Assembly (NCBI GenBank): GCA_015295835.1
Contig: DVEG01000020.1
Location: forward strand, 1-64,000
Length of the DNA: 64,000 bases
Direction: 5' to 3'
DNA from: Oscillatoriaceae cyanobacterium M7585_C2015_266
GTDB taxonomy: Bacteria > Cyanobacteriota > Cyanobacteriia > Cyanobacteriales > Oscillatoriaceae
In this document: in pieces, positions 9,675-17,456 of the stretch
Position numbering within the stretch: position 1 is the stretch's first letter
How the letters are laid out: each line of letters begins with the position of its first letter
Translations under genes and position numbers: made by a program
Notes under the pieces: model-generated
Database searches by the model: none
What the model was told of the DNA's origin: nothing
The model's input: the letters and a program-made list of their open reading frames with translations, nothing else

Positions 9675-10706
9675 TTAGCGCGAGAGAAATTTTCTCAAAA
9701 AAGGCAAAATTGCATTAGCCAGTTCCCAAGGGTGTTCCTCGTGCAATCCCAGAGAACCAGGCAGCCAACATTTTTGCACACCAGTGAAACTAACTAAAAC
9801 CTCCATTTCCAGACGAGACTTAGCAGGAGTTTGCTCACCTATGACAATCAGTGTCGGCACAGGCAATGGCTGAAATAATTCTATAAATTGTGGACGAGAT
9901 TGCACAGCATCAAGCTCACCAGTGACAAAAGCAGCAGTAGCAAATCGAGCTCCGCGTTTTTGAGTGATACGCCACTTTTCCCTAATCAGGCTAGGGGTTA
10001 CTGCATCCGGGTTGCCGTATACATAGCGACGGTACATAAAGCTGAGAAAAGGCGGCAGCGTATTGAGAGCATAAAGAAACTGGCCCAATATTGGCGTTGC
10101 AACTATCTTTCTCAGAATTTTGTAAGCCCAGCGATATTCCCCAATCATAGTAGGCAAAGGACCCCTCCAGGTAGGAGCCACTAAAACTACCCACAACCAC
10201 ACAGGGGGGTCTTGCTGAGCTAGTCGCATTACATAACTAGCAGCGTGACCAGCAGCAATGACGACTACAGGATCAGTAAAAGTATCTCGAACAAAATCCG
10301 CTAAAAAGGTTTGGTAGAGTGCGGGCTGGTACTGAAGAGGAGGGCGAGCGGAGCTGCCGAAACCAGGCCAATCAACGGCAATCACCTGAAACTCGCGGGC
10401 AAAGATTTCTGCCAGTTGCCGCATCTCAGTTCTGGAAGAGACAGTGCTAAAGGCAGGCAAAAACAAAATCGGTGTTCCTTCACCTAGGACTTCGTAGATG
10501 ATTTTCACCGAGCGGTTTTTCCAAGTCCACAGGTATTCGCGAACAGTTCCGCCGATGCCAGTACTGATTCCGGTAGGGGCTGCAGGAGTATTAGTTTCCA
10601 CGGTCAGGGCTGTAGTGGGCGAAAAATCATATTTATTATCCACAATAGCAGTAGCTTTTTCCGCCTGAGCAGCAAATATTCTAATGGCCACGCTTTGCTT
10701 GGCCAC
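9675..10706 (-). CDS. Alpha/beta hydrolase-fold protein lacking the serine nucleophile
   Basis: 343 residues with an alpha/beta hydrolase core: GTPILFLPAFSTVSSRTEM (oxyanion region), VIAVDWPGFGSSARP, the elbow VIAAGHAASYVMRLAQQ, LVVLVAPTWRGP-like strand, and LGLHEEHPWELANAILPFL at the C-terminus supplying a histidine. In the nucleophile elbow the usual GHSxG is GHAAS, so the serine is an alanine. The acid position (VIGEQTP) also lacks the usual Asp. Family membership is clear, but classical esterase chemistry looks impossible; a structural or ligand-binding role is inferred. The gene is divergent from the 11024 ORF and menB. Confidence 0.8.
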   Translation of the reverse strand: MAKQSVAIRIFAAQAEKATAIVDNKYDFSPTTALTVETNTPAAPTGISTGIGGTVREYLWTWKNRSVKIIYEVLGEGTPILFLPAFSTVSSRTEMRQLAEIFAREFQVIAVDWPGFGSSARPPLQYQPALYQTFLADFVRDTFTDPVVVIAAGHAASYVMRLAQQDPPVWLWVVLVAPTWRGPLPTMIGEYRWAYKILRKIVATPILGQFLYALNTLPPFLSFMYRRYVYGNPDAVTPSLIREKWRITQKRGARFATAAFVTGELDAVQSRPQFIELFQPLPVPTLIVIGEQTPAKSRLEMEVLVSFTGVQKCWLPGSLGLHEEHPWELANAILPFLRKFLSR

Positions 10707-11023
10707 TACCTGCCATTATAACCGCAGAGGGAAGTTTCTTAAAAAATTTTTGAGTGGTGATAATCAACTCTAGAAATTTATTTTTTACTTCTCTAAAATA
10801 TTCTTGTTTCTGAGTCGGTTAAAAAAATTTATTGTTGGGAAAAGGATAAAAAATTACTTTTCTGAGCTACAAAAGCAAGCGATCGCTTGCTTTGTCAGTG
10901 ACAAAACTCACAACTACGGAATTTAAATCACAAAAAAACTGTAGAGAACAAGGGGTTTACCCCCACAGTTATTTAATTGGGCGAAGCTAAATATTTAAAA
11001 TAAAAAGAGTTGAGTTTCGTGCT
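10707..11023. promoter_or_regulatory. Divergent intergenic region between hydrolase and menB-side genes
   Basis: 317 bp with no ORF; AT-rich on both sides, so it should contain the promoters of both flanking genes. The only conspicuous element is a 16-bp perfect palindrome GCAAGCGATCGCTTGC (10875-10890), an extended HIP1 site. A C-rich run (CCCC at 10960-10963) follows. No operator of a known regulator is recognised. Confidence 0.4.
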
Positions 11024-11227
11024 ATGCAACCTCAAATAGATTTCAGTCAAGTGACAATCGAACAAGTCGTAGCGCGGATTTTAGTATTTCGACAGGTAAC
11101 GCGTCTAGATCAATCTCTTTTGCAGTCTGTACTAACTTCACAAAACTCTATTAGCTCGCAACAGCTCTCCCTGCTCAAGCCAGTATTTGACGGCGTGCAA
11201 AAAGAATGGCTGTGGGTTGCCGATTAA
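11024..11227 (+). CDS. Small hypothetical protein, 67 residues
   Basis: MQPQIDFSQVTIEQVVARIL start, followed by a Gln/Ser/Leu-rich helical body and a WLWVAD ending. The regular helix pattern, ATG start and position just upstream of menB on the same strand suggest a real small gene, probably cyanobacterium-specific. No domain is recognised. It ends 173 bp before menB, so co-transcription is possible but not certain. Confidence 0.6.
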   Translation: MQPQIDFSQVTIEQVVARILVFRQVTRLDQSLLQSVLTSQNSISSQQLSLLKPVFDGVQKEWLWVAD

Positions 11228-11400
11228 TAAAATTCCAATTTGCCCTTGCTCTATTGCTCTATAGCGATAAACTTTACTATTGGAAAAGAAAAACAGTTTA
11301 CGCCTGTACCCCACTCCTGCGATAAAATTCCTAGGCGCGCCAACATTGGCGGAAATTATCCTGGATTTATCCAGTCTCTGCACGAAACTACTCAACCCCC

Positions 11401-12234
11401 ATGCAAATCGACTGGCAAACAGCTAAAACTTACGAAGACATTCTCTATCACAAATGTGATGGGATCGCTAAAATTACCATCAACCGCCCTCACAAACGTA
11501 ACGCTTTCCGTCCTAAAACGATTTTTGAACTATACGATGCTTTTTCTGATGCCCGCGAAGATCCGAAAATCGGCGTCGTCTTATTGACTGGAGCAGGTCC
11601 TCATACAGACGGCAAATATGCCTTCTGTTCCGGCGGGGATCAAAGCGTACGCGGACATGCAGGCTATTTGGATGATAAGGGTGTTCCTCGCTTGAATGTC
11701 CTCGACTTGCAGCGCTTGATCCGCTCAATGCCTAAAGTGGTGATTGCCCTGGTTGCCGGATATGCGATCGGCGGCGGGCACGTTCTTCATGTTATTTGTG
11801 ACTTGACTATTGCGGCAGATAATGCAGTGTTTGGTCAAACTGGCCCAAAAGTGGGAAGCTTCGACGGCGGTTTCGGCGCTAGCTATCTTGCCCGCATCGT
11901 CGGTCAAAAAAAAGCACGAGAAATATGGTTCCTCTGCCGACAGTACAACGCTCAACAAGCACTAGAAATGGGATTGGTTAATTGCGTAGTGCCAGTGGAA
12001 AACCTAGAAGCAGAAGGAATCAAGTGGGCTAATGAGATTTTAGAGAAAAGTCCTCTTGCTATTCGCTGCCTGAAAGCAGCCTTTAATGCTGATTGCGATG
12101 GCCAAGCAGGACTGCAAGAACTAGCCGGCAACGCCACTTTGCTCTATTATATGACGGAGGAAGGAGCAGAGGGCAAACAAGCATTTCTGGAAAAACGGCC
12201 TCCTAATTTTCGTCAATACCCTTGGTTGCCTTGA
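11401..12234 (+). CDS. menB: 1,4-dihydroxy-2-naphthoyl-CoA synthase
   Basis: 277 residues of the crotonase fold. The oxyanion-hole and bicarbonate/active-site regions are visible: [19 protein letters not shown] around residues 76-94, [20 protein letters not shown] around 120-140, and [20 protein letters not shown]. The C-terminal [15 protein letters not shown] is typical of MenB. It closes the second ring of naphthoquinone in phylloquinone synthesis, which supplies the photosystem I secondary acceptor. Length and motifs match full-length MenB. No other men genes are in the window. A good terminator follows. Confidence 0.96.
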   Translation: MQIDWQTAKTYEDILYHKCDGIAKITINRPHKRNAFRPKTIFELYDAFSDAREDPKIGVVLLTGAGPHTDGKYAFCSGGDQSVRGHAGYLDDKGVPRLNVLDLQRLIRSMPKVVIALVAGYAIGGGHVLHVICDLTIAADNAVFGQTGPKVGSFDGGFGASYLARIVGQKKAREIWFLCRQYNAQQALEMGLVNCVVPVENLEAEGIKWANEILEKSPLAIRCLKAAFNADCDGQAGLQELAGNATLLYYMTEEGAEGKQAFLEKRPPNFRQYPWLP

Positions 12235-12257
12235 CAATTTGCAATTACCGAAGCTAG

Positions 12258-12290
12258 AAATCGCACCGCTTTTCAATTTCGGTGCGATTT
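12258..12290 (+). terminator. Stem-loop terminator after menB
   Basis: An 11-bp perfect stem AAATCGCACCG / CGGTGCGATTT with an 11-base loop, 23 bp after the menB stop. The downstream T tract is short (GATTTAGT), so it may work bidirectionally or as an RNA-stabilising hairpin. Confidence 0.7.
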
Positions 12291-12340
12291 AGTATAGCGG
12301 CAAACACTGGTATTTTAAAACAAGTCTTTTCAAAGATGCC

Positions 12341-12370
12341 TTTAGCTTAGTTTAGCTTAGCTTAGCTTAA
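12341..12370. repeat. Short tandem repeat of TTTAGCTTAG units
   Basis: Two exact TTTAGCTTAG copies followed by CTTAGCTTAA form a 30-bp low-complexity array. It lies in the gene-free stretch after menB and has no evident function. Confidence 0.6.
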
Positions 12371-12419
12371 TAATTTAAGATTACTTATCGGTTATGCCGA
12401 TAAGGAAACTAAAAATATG

Positions 12420-12617
12420 AGTTTTTGTTCGCTTTGTTCGCCTGACGTATTCCTAACATCGATGTAAACATTCGGTGTGGGTTCTTCCAGTCTTGCGGAT
12501 GAACGCGTTTGATAGTGAGGCGATGCACGACCTCACTTTTTATTTATGCTACACACCCTTATTCGGCTCTCCCACACGACACCCTCCTAAAGGGTGCGGG
12601 GCTTGCCGTCGAATTAG
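12420..12617. mobile_element. Possible IS200/IS605 end or TnpB guide-RNA scaffold relic
   Basis: GC-rich DNA without a gene. The segment at 12574-12610 (CGACACCCTCC, TAAAGGGTGCGGGGCTTGCC) forms an ACCCTcc/agGGGT-type hairpin followed by GGGGCTTGC, which resembles the 3' ends of cyanobacterial IS200/IS605-family elements, where the TnpB RNA scaffold lies. A second hairpin-like GTGAGG...CCTCAC occurs at 12516-12537. No transposase reading frame remains, so this would be a relic. Recognition is by similarity from memory only. Confidence 0.33.
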
Positions 12618-12950
12618 CTAAACCAGGAGCGCCGATGTTGGGGCAGTAAGAGCAGTGGCGTTTTCGCGGGCAGCACAGCTCTCCTGTTGGTGAGAGTAGG
12701 TATTTTCCTGAGAACACTTTCTCGAACCTAGAAGCTGTGGCTTCTGACTAGCGAAACGACCTTGTTGCCACGCTATTAGTGCTTCGACAGTTTCCCAAGA
12801 CGGCGCAAAAGGTGGAATCGCTAACGAGCAAGCCTTCCAGCCACCACGCACGGGTACGCCCAACTGTTCGCAATGTCCGCCGCGACGTCCCTCTGGCTGG
12901 TAAAAGCGACAATGACGGCAGGCTGAAGTGGGGCAAGTTAGGGTGTTCAT
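12618..12950 (-). CDS. Cysteine-rich small protein, conserved cyanobacterial type
   Basis: 110 residues. The N-terminal 45 residues look conserved and carry cysteines at about 6, 11, 14, 27 and 42 (CPTSACRHCRFYQPEGRRGG, then HCEQLGVPV and WKACSLAIPPF). This spacing suggests a small zinc or iron-sulfur site. The remaining C-terminal half is low-complexity and likely disordered. Function is unknown. The gene stands alone between a possible IS relic and a long non-coding stretch. Confidence 0.62.
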   Translation of the reverse strand: MNTLTCPTSACRHCRFYQPEGRRGGHCEQLGVPVRGGWKACSLAIPPFAPSWETVEALIAWQQGRFASQKPQLLGSRKCSQENTYSHQQESCAARENATALTAPTSALLV

Positions 12951-13373
12951 AGAGTTCTCGTCTGCGAGGAGAAATAATTTTCTTCTTATATTTTTATTCG
13001 ATACCTTAAAGCAGGTTTTTTGCCATAAATCCTTGATCCCGTATATGTTTTAGCTATACCATAACCTATTTTTAATTTAATCATTTTTTTAGATTTACTT
13101 AAAAAACAGAAACATTTGAGTTCAAAAATATATTAGCACACGTCTGAAATAATGGTCAAGCTTTAAATGAAAAAAGACGGGGATCACGATAAACTGCAAG
13201 TGTGTTGGTCAGTGAATATACTGAATTAATTCCTAAAACAACCTCTATAAGGATGAGATTTATGCCTTGGATCTTCCCTGAATCAAGAATACTAAAAGGC
13301 AGAGTTTGGCTTTGGTTGGATAGTAACCTTGTAAGGTATACGCCCATGCCAGGGGGGAAAAGGAGTTTTATTA
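12951..13373. other. Intergenic stretch without a supported gene
   Basis: AT-rich sequence upstream of the Cys-rich gene, expected to hold its promoter on the minus strand. A 96-residue frame starting at 13202 crosses into the next entry, but its first half has no protein-like features. No RNA or repeat is recognised. Confidence 0.4.
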
Positions 13374-13492
13374 TGGAATTGCATCATATAGAGAAGCGAT
13401 CGCTTACTAATACTCTTAAAAAAAGGACGGCAGAAAAGGCGGGCAGAGAGAAACCCAAAAAACAGCGGGGAGCACGCAGCAGCAAGAGATAG
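13374..13492 (+). CDS. Possible small basic peptide, 39 residues
   Basis: ATG at 13374 is preceded by a good ribosome site, AAGGAG, with 7-base spacing. The peptide starts MELHHIEKRSLTNTLKK and ends in a very basic tail (KKQRGARSSKR). A HIP1 site lies inside. Lysine/arginine richness could mean nucleic-acid binding, or simply a chance frame. Only the ribosome site argues for it. Confidence 0.3.
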
Positions 13493-13532
13493 AACGAACG
13501 GAAAAGCAAAAAGCCAAAGTATGTGCCTTGCG

Positions 13533-13552
13533 TTTTAGGCGATCGCCTAAAA
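13533..13552. repeat. 20-bp perfect palindrome centred on HIP1
   Basis: TTTTAGGCGATCGCCTAAAA is fully self-complementary and contains GCGATCGC in its middle. It lies 111 bp before the SPOR-protein gene. It could be a transcription hairpin on either strand, or an unusually extended HIP1 site. Confidence 0.6.
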
Positions 13553-13662
13553 TATCGATCAAGGATTCAAAACCAAAACACACCCAGATAGTATCTAACT
13601 ACACAGGAGCGAAAAGCCTTTCATCAAACCTGCTTACCCAATAGCTAGTAGAAGCCAACATC

Positions 13663-14970
13663 ATGAGCCAAAATACCGACATGCAGCCCTCCGTATCCTC
13701 AAACGAAAACAAACCCCTCAATACTACCTTGCAGATGGCTCTTGGTAGTTTAGACGTACAGCTGGAAGAAGAATTAACCCGATACCGACGCCATCGTCGC
13801 TGCGAACAGCTCAATTCTACCCAGCGGAAACTAGCTCGCAGCGCAACTGGAGAACCCGATTTAATTTACGTCACAGCCTCTGGCGGCAGAACCCAGCCCC
13901 AAGTCGCCTCAGCTCCAGAAACGCCAATTATTACCCTGCCTGAAGGAACAAGCCTCGAAAACCTCCAGGCAAACGAGTCAAAACCACAAGCATGGCCCGC
14001 GACATCCCCCTCTTTACTGCTCAGTGGCGCAGAAGCCGCGCCAAAAGAAATAACAGAATCCAACGTCAACAGCGAAAAAAATCCCGAAGGCTATCTTGAA
14101 TCCTCAGAAGCCCTGCTCGAAAATCTCAAACCAGAAGAAACGCCAAAACAAACCGAAACCAATACCGACGACAGCCTGCTCAGCCCCCTGGGTATTGGCT
14201 CGATGCTGTTATTTTTAATGGCTAGCATAATCTTTGGCTATGTAGCAACCAATCCCGCCGGTTTAGCACACCTAGGGCTTGGTCGTTTCTTTAACCGACA
14301 AGCACCTTCTGCCACTCAAAAGCCCGCCAAAACGCCCGCAGCCAACGAAAATATTGCCGAAACACAGATAGCAACAAGTCCGAACTTAGCCTCTCAGGAA
14401 TTTGTAGAGCTGAATTTGAGTACCCTTAGCAATCTCGATCCCAAAGCCAACTCCATTGCCCAACCTGAAGTGGCACCGGTTCCCACAGCCGGAGCTTCCC
14501 CGCTGCCGACAGTGACTATAGCACCAGCCCCAGGAGTAAAAAGTTCTTCTGGAAATGCCAGCGGCTTGAAAAATTTGAGTTCTGCCCTTCTGCCTCAAAC
14601 CAACCAATCAACTAAAGTAAGCTCCTCTGCTCTTAAATTGCCGCGGCCACCGGTGCCGGCTCAGCCAGCAAAAGAAGCGCCCACAACTACGGCAACTATA
14701 TCGCTTCCGATTAATCCAGTTCCTACTCCGACACCAGCAAAAAAAACAAACACAAACGCTGGAGGAGAAAATTTTTATTATGTGGTTATGGAATATGAGG
14801 GCGAACAGAGCCTGGAAAAAGCGCGGCAAGTTGTTGCTGACGCCTACACCCGCGAATTTCCTGTGGGAGTTCGTATCCAGCTTGGTGCGTTTGGCGATGC
14901 AAAAACCGCACAAGTATTGGTGCAGGAATTGCAGCGACAAGGACTACCTGCTCAGGTTTATCGACCCTAG
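13663..14970 (+). CDS. Single-pass membrane protein with C-terminal SPOR domain
   Basis: 435 residues. A cytoplasmic acidic/Pro-rich N-terminal region (1-172) includes a basic RYRRHRR patch near residue 40. A single transmembrane helix (about 175-195, GIGSMLLFLMASIIFGYVA) follows, then a long Pro/Ala/Thr-rich linker. The C-terminal SPOR-like domain (about 365-435) has FYYVVMEYEGEQS, VRIQLGAFGDAKTAQVLVQE and LQRQGLPAQVYRP. SPOR domains bind denuded glycan strands at division septa, so a periplasmic cell-wall or division role is inferred. The next gene (Vipp1-like) starts 276 bp downstream. Confidence 0.82.
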   Translation: MSQNTDMQPSVSSNENKPLNTTLQMALGSLDVQLEEELTRYRRHRRCEQLNSTQRKLARSATGEPDLIYVTASGGRTQPQVASAPETPIITLPEGTSLENLQANESKPQAWPATSPSLLLSGAEAAPKEITESNVNSEKNPEGYLESSEALLENLKPEETPKQTETNTDDSLLSPLGIGSMLLFLMASIIFGYVATNPAGLAHLGLGRFFNRQAPSATQKPAKTPAANENIAETQIATSPNLASQEFVELNLSTLSNLDPKANSIAQPEVAPVPTAGASPLPTVTIAPAPGVKSSSGNASGLKNLSSALLPQTNQSTKVSSSALKLPRPPVPAQPAKEAPTTTATISLPINPVPTPTPAKKTNTNAGGENFYYVVMEYEGEQSLEKARQVVADAYTREFPVGVRIQLGAFGDAKTAQVLVQELQRQGLPAQVYRP

Positions 14971-15246
14971 CAATTATACGCAAGTGCGGTACCATAAAAG
15001 TATGACATTCGGTCGATTTTTTGGGGGCGAACTTCAAAATTAACTTTTAGTATATTAAAGTATTTAAGTGAGAAAAATGTTAAAATAAATAACTAAATAT
15101 TAAAAATTAATAAAGAGACTACTGAAAAATAAAGGCCGAAAGGTAATAAAATTAATGGGCTTGAAGCAAGCTGAATCAACAATCCGGCAGGATTTAGCAG
15201 CCCTGGCGCTCTGTAAACTCAGTACCGAAAAAATGGAGATCCTTAT

Positions 15247-16011
15247 ATGGGATTGTTTAATCGAATCATGCAGGTGATTCGCGCTAACATCAACAGTCTG
15301 GTTGGCAAAGCAGAAGATCCAGAAAAGATTCTGGAGCAGGCTGTGAATGATATGCAGGAGGATCTGATTCAACTGCGACAGGCTGTAGCTGCAGCGATTG
15401 CCACCCAAAAACGTACCGAGCGGCAGTATTCTCAAACCCAGTCTCAAGCAGAAGAATGGTATCGTCGCGCTCAACTCGCCCTGCAAAAAGGAGATGAGAA
15501 TTTAGCGCGGGAAGCCCTGACTCGCCGGAAAACCTATCAAGAAATGGCAGCAGACATGAAGGCGCAGTTAGAGCAACAAAGTACCGTAGTCAACCAGCTC
15601 AAGCAAAACATGCGGCAATTAGAAAGCAAAATAGCCGAAGCAAAAGCAAAAAAAGATTTCTATATCGCCCGGGCTCGCTCTGCCAAAGCCTCCGAAAAGC
15701 TCAACGAAATGATAGGGAAACTGAATACAAGCAGCGCTATCAATGCCTTCGAGCGGATGGAAGAAAAAGTCTTGCAACTGGAAGCACGCTCAGCTGCACT
15801 CGCTGAATTAAATACCCAAACTCTGGAAAATAAATTTGCCGCCCTAGAAGGTAGCAGCAACGTTGATGCCGAACTGGCTGCCATGAAGGCCCAACCTTGG
15901 CCTGATAGCCCCAAACCTCAATTGCCTGCTAGTCAGTCTAGCCCAAATGAAGACTCAATAATTATAGAAAGGGAATTACAACAACTGCGATCAGAAATGG
16001 AAAATCGCTAA
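15247..16011 (+). CDS. PspA/IM30 (Vipp1-like) membrane-remodelling protein, first paralog
   Basis: 254 residues, almost wholly coiled coil. It has the N-terminal amphipathic helix MGLFNRIMQVIRANINSL, the family block KAEDPEKILEQAVNDMQEDL, INAFERMEEKVLQLE near residue 165, and a C-terminal extra helix (IIIERELQQLRSEMENR) after a flexible linker, which is the Vipp1 hallmark over PspA. ESCRT-III-like rings or rods of this family protect and remodel thylakoid or plasma membranes. SD GGAG lies 8 bases before the ATG. Its tandem copy at 16282 is closer to canonical Vipp1, so this one is the more divergent paralog. Confidence 0.9.
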   Translation: MGLFNRIMQVIRANINSLVGKAEDPEKILEQAVNDMQEDLIQLRQAVAAAIATQKRTERQYSQTQSQAEEWYRRAQLALQKGDENLAREALTRRKTYQEMAADMKAQLEQQSTVVNQLKQNMRQLESKIAEAKAKKDFYIARARSAKASEKLNEMIGKLNTSSAINAFERMEEKVLQLEARSAALAELNTQTLENKFAALEGSSNVDAELAAMKAQPWPDSPKPQLPASQSSPNEDSIIIERELQQLRSEMENR

Positions 16012-16281
16012 ACAGCATAACACAGAAAAAGCTGCTACAGGAATAAAAACCAGAGAATGCTTTCCTCCTCAATCACCACAAACCGCTGAAATTAGCAGCA
16101 GCTTACCCCTGTTTGAAAAGAGCAGACTAAACTAATAAATATAAGGGGTACAGGGGTTTCGGGGTTAAACCTAAAAAAATCTGGCCCGCTTTTGCTTAAC
16201 TGTAGATGAACGCCCACAGTATTGACGCTTTCACAAATTTGCCAACCTTGCAAATCTCACCTACCTTATAAGGAAAAAATT

Positions 16282-17055
16282 ATGGGATTATTTGATCGCA
16301 TTAGCCGCCTCATTCGCGCCAACGTCAATGAGCTCGTAAGCAAGGCTGAAGATCCAGAAAAAATTCTAGAGCAGGCCATAATTGACATGCAAGAAGACTT
16401 GGTGCAATTGCGCCAAGCCGTTGCTAGCTTGATTGCCACCCAAAAACGTACTGAGCAACAGTACAACCAAGCCCAATCCCAAGTTAATATCTGGCAACAA
16501 AGAGCTCAGTTAGCCTTACAAAAAGGCGACGAAAACCTGGCTAGAGAAGCCCTCCTGCGCAAAAAAACTCACAGCGAAACTGCAGCAGCACTAAGCGAAC
16601 AGCTCGAACAACAAAAAACTCAGGTAGAAACCCTCAAACGTAACCTCATCGCCCTGGAAAGTAAAATTTCTGAAGCTAAAACTAAAAAGAATATGCTCAA
16701 GGCACGGGCGCAAGCCGCTAAAGCTAATGAGCAACTGCAAAATACTATCGGCCACTTGGGCACCAGCAGCGCCATGAGCGCCTTCGAGCGTATGGAAGAA
16801 AAAGTCTTGATGATGGAAGCAACAGCAAAATCGGCAGCAGAATTGGCAGGAACAGAACTTGAACAACAATTTGCTCAGCTCGAAGGTAGCAGTGACATAG
16901 ATGAAGAGCTGGCGGCGATGAAAATGCAACTTCTTCAAGGTGCTTCCCCCACTCAAGAAGCGCTCCCAGCCGCCGGAAAAACCAATGCGCCCAAAACCCC
17001 TCAAGCAGAAGTTGACATGGAATTGGAAGAACTGCGCAAGCAACTCAATCAATAA
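16282..17055 (+). CDS. vipp1: Vipp1/IM30 thylakoid membrane protein, second paralog
   Basis: 257 residues when started at ATG 16282, which has an AAGGA ribosome site and gives the conserved MGLFDRISRLIRANVNELV N-terminus; a frame opening at 16222 adds 20 non-conserved residues. The KAEDPEKILEQAIIDMQEDL block, KISEAKTKKNMLKARAQAAK and GTSSAMSAFERMEEKVLMME segments closely follow cyanobacterial Vipp1. A linker and C-terminal helix (VDMELEELRKQLNQ) complete it. Vipp1 is needed for thylakoid biogenesis and membrane stress repair. It lies 270 bp after its paralog and 55 bp before a thioredoxin gene. Confidence 0.92.
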   Translation: MGLFDRISRLIRANVNELVSKAEDPEKILEQAIIDMQEDLVQLRQAVASLIATQKRTEQQYNQAQSQVNIWQQRAQLALQKGDENLAREALLRKKTHSETAAALSEQLEQQKTQVETLKRNLIALESKISEAKTKKNMLKARAQAAKANEQLQNTIGHLGTSSAMSAFERMEEKVLMMEATAKSAAELAGTELEQQFAQLEGSSDIDEELAAMKMQLLQGASPTQEALPAAGKTNAPKTPQAEVDMELEELRKQLNQ

Positions 17056-17110
17056 GGGCACTGATGCTGATTGTGAAGTTTTGTGTAGGTTTTTCTAAAA
17101 AGAAAGTAGT

Positions 17111-17437
17111 ATGAGCAGCAGTGTCATAGCAATTACAGATGCCGAATTTGAAACAGAAGTATTAAAATCCACAACTCCAGTGTTGGTGTATTTCTGGGCA
17201 TCTTGGTGTGGACCTTGTAGGCTGGTGTCCCCAATGGTGAATTGGGCAGCAGAAAAATACGGCGAGCGCTTGAAAGTCGTGAAAATGGAAGTCGATCCAA
17301 ACCCGGAAGCAGTAAAAAAATACAAAGTAGAAGGAGTTCCCGCCCTGAGACTGTTCAAAGGTACGCAAGTGCTTGAATCCTATGAGGGTGCAATAAGCCA
17401 AGCAAAACTAGCCAGTCTCCTCGAACCCCATTTATAA
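17111..17437 (+). CDS. Thioredoxin
   Basis: 108 residues with the WCGPC redox motif (YFWASWCGPCRLVSPMV, around residues 32-36), cis-proline VEGVPALRLFKG and normal thioredoxin length. It reduces disulfides in target proteins, in cyanobacteria often under ferredoxin- or NADPH-dependent control. It follows vipp1 by 55 bp and precedes the aminotransferase by 19 bp on the same strand, so the three may share a transcript. The sub-type (m, x, y) cannot be set from the sequence alone. Confidence 0.92.
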   Translation: MSSSVIAITDAEFETEVLKSTTPVLVYFWASWCGPCRLVSPMVNWAAEKYGERLKVVKMEVDPNPEAVKKYKVEGVPALRLFKGTQVLESYEGAISQAKLASLLEPHL

Positions 17438-17456
17438 AAGGGAAAAATGAAAAAAT

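Noticed and set aside
13202-13373. First part of a 96-residue plus-strand frame upstream of the possible small basic peptide
   Set aside because: Composition is not protein-like and no ribosome site precedes it; only the later ATG at 13374 has one.
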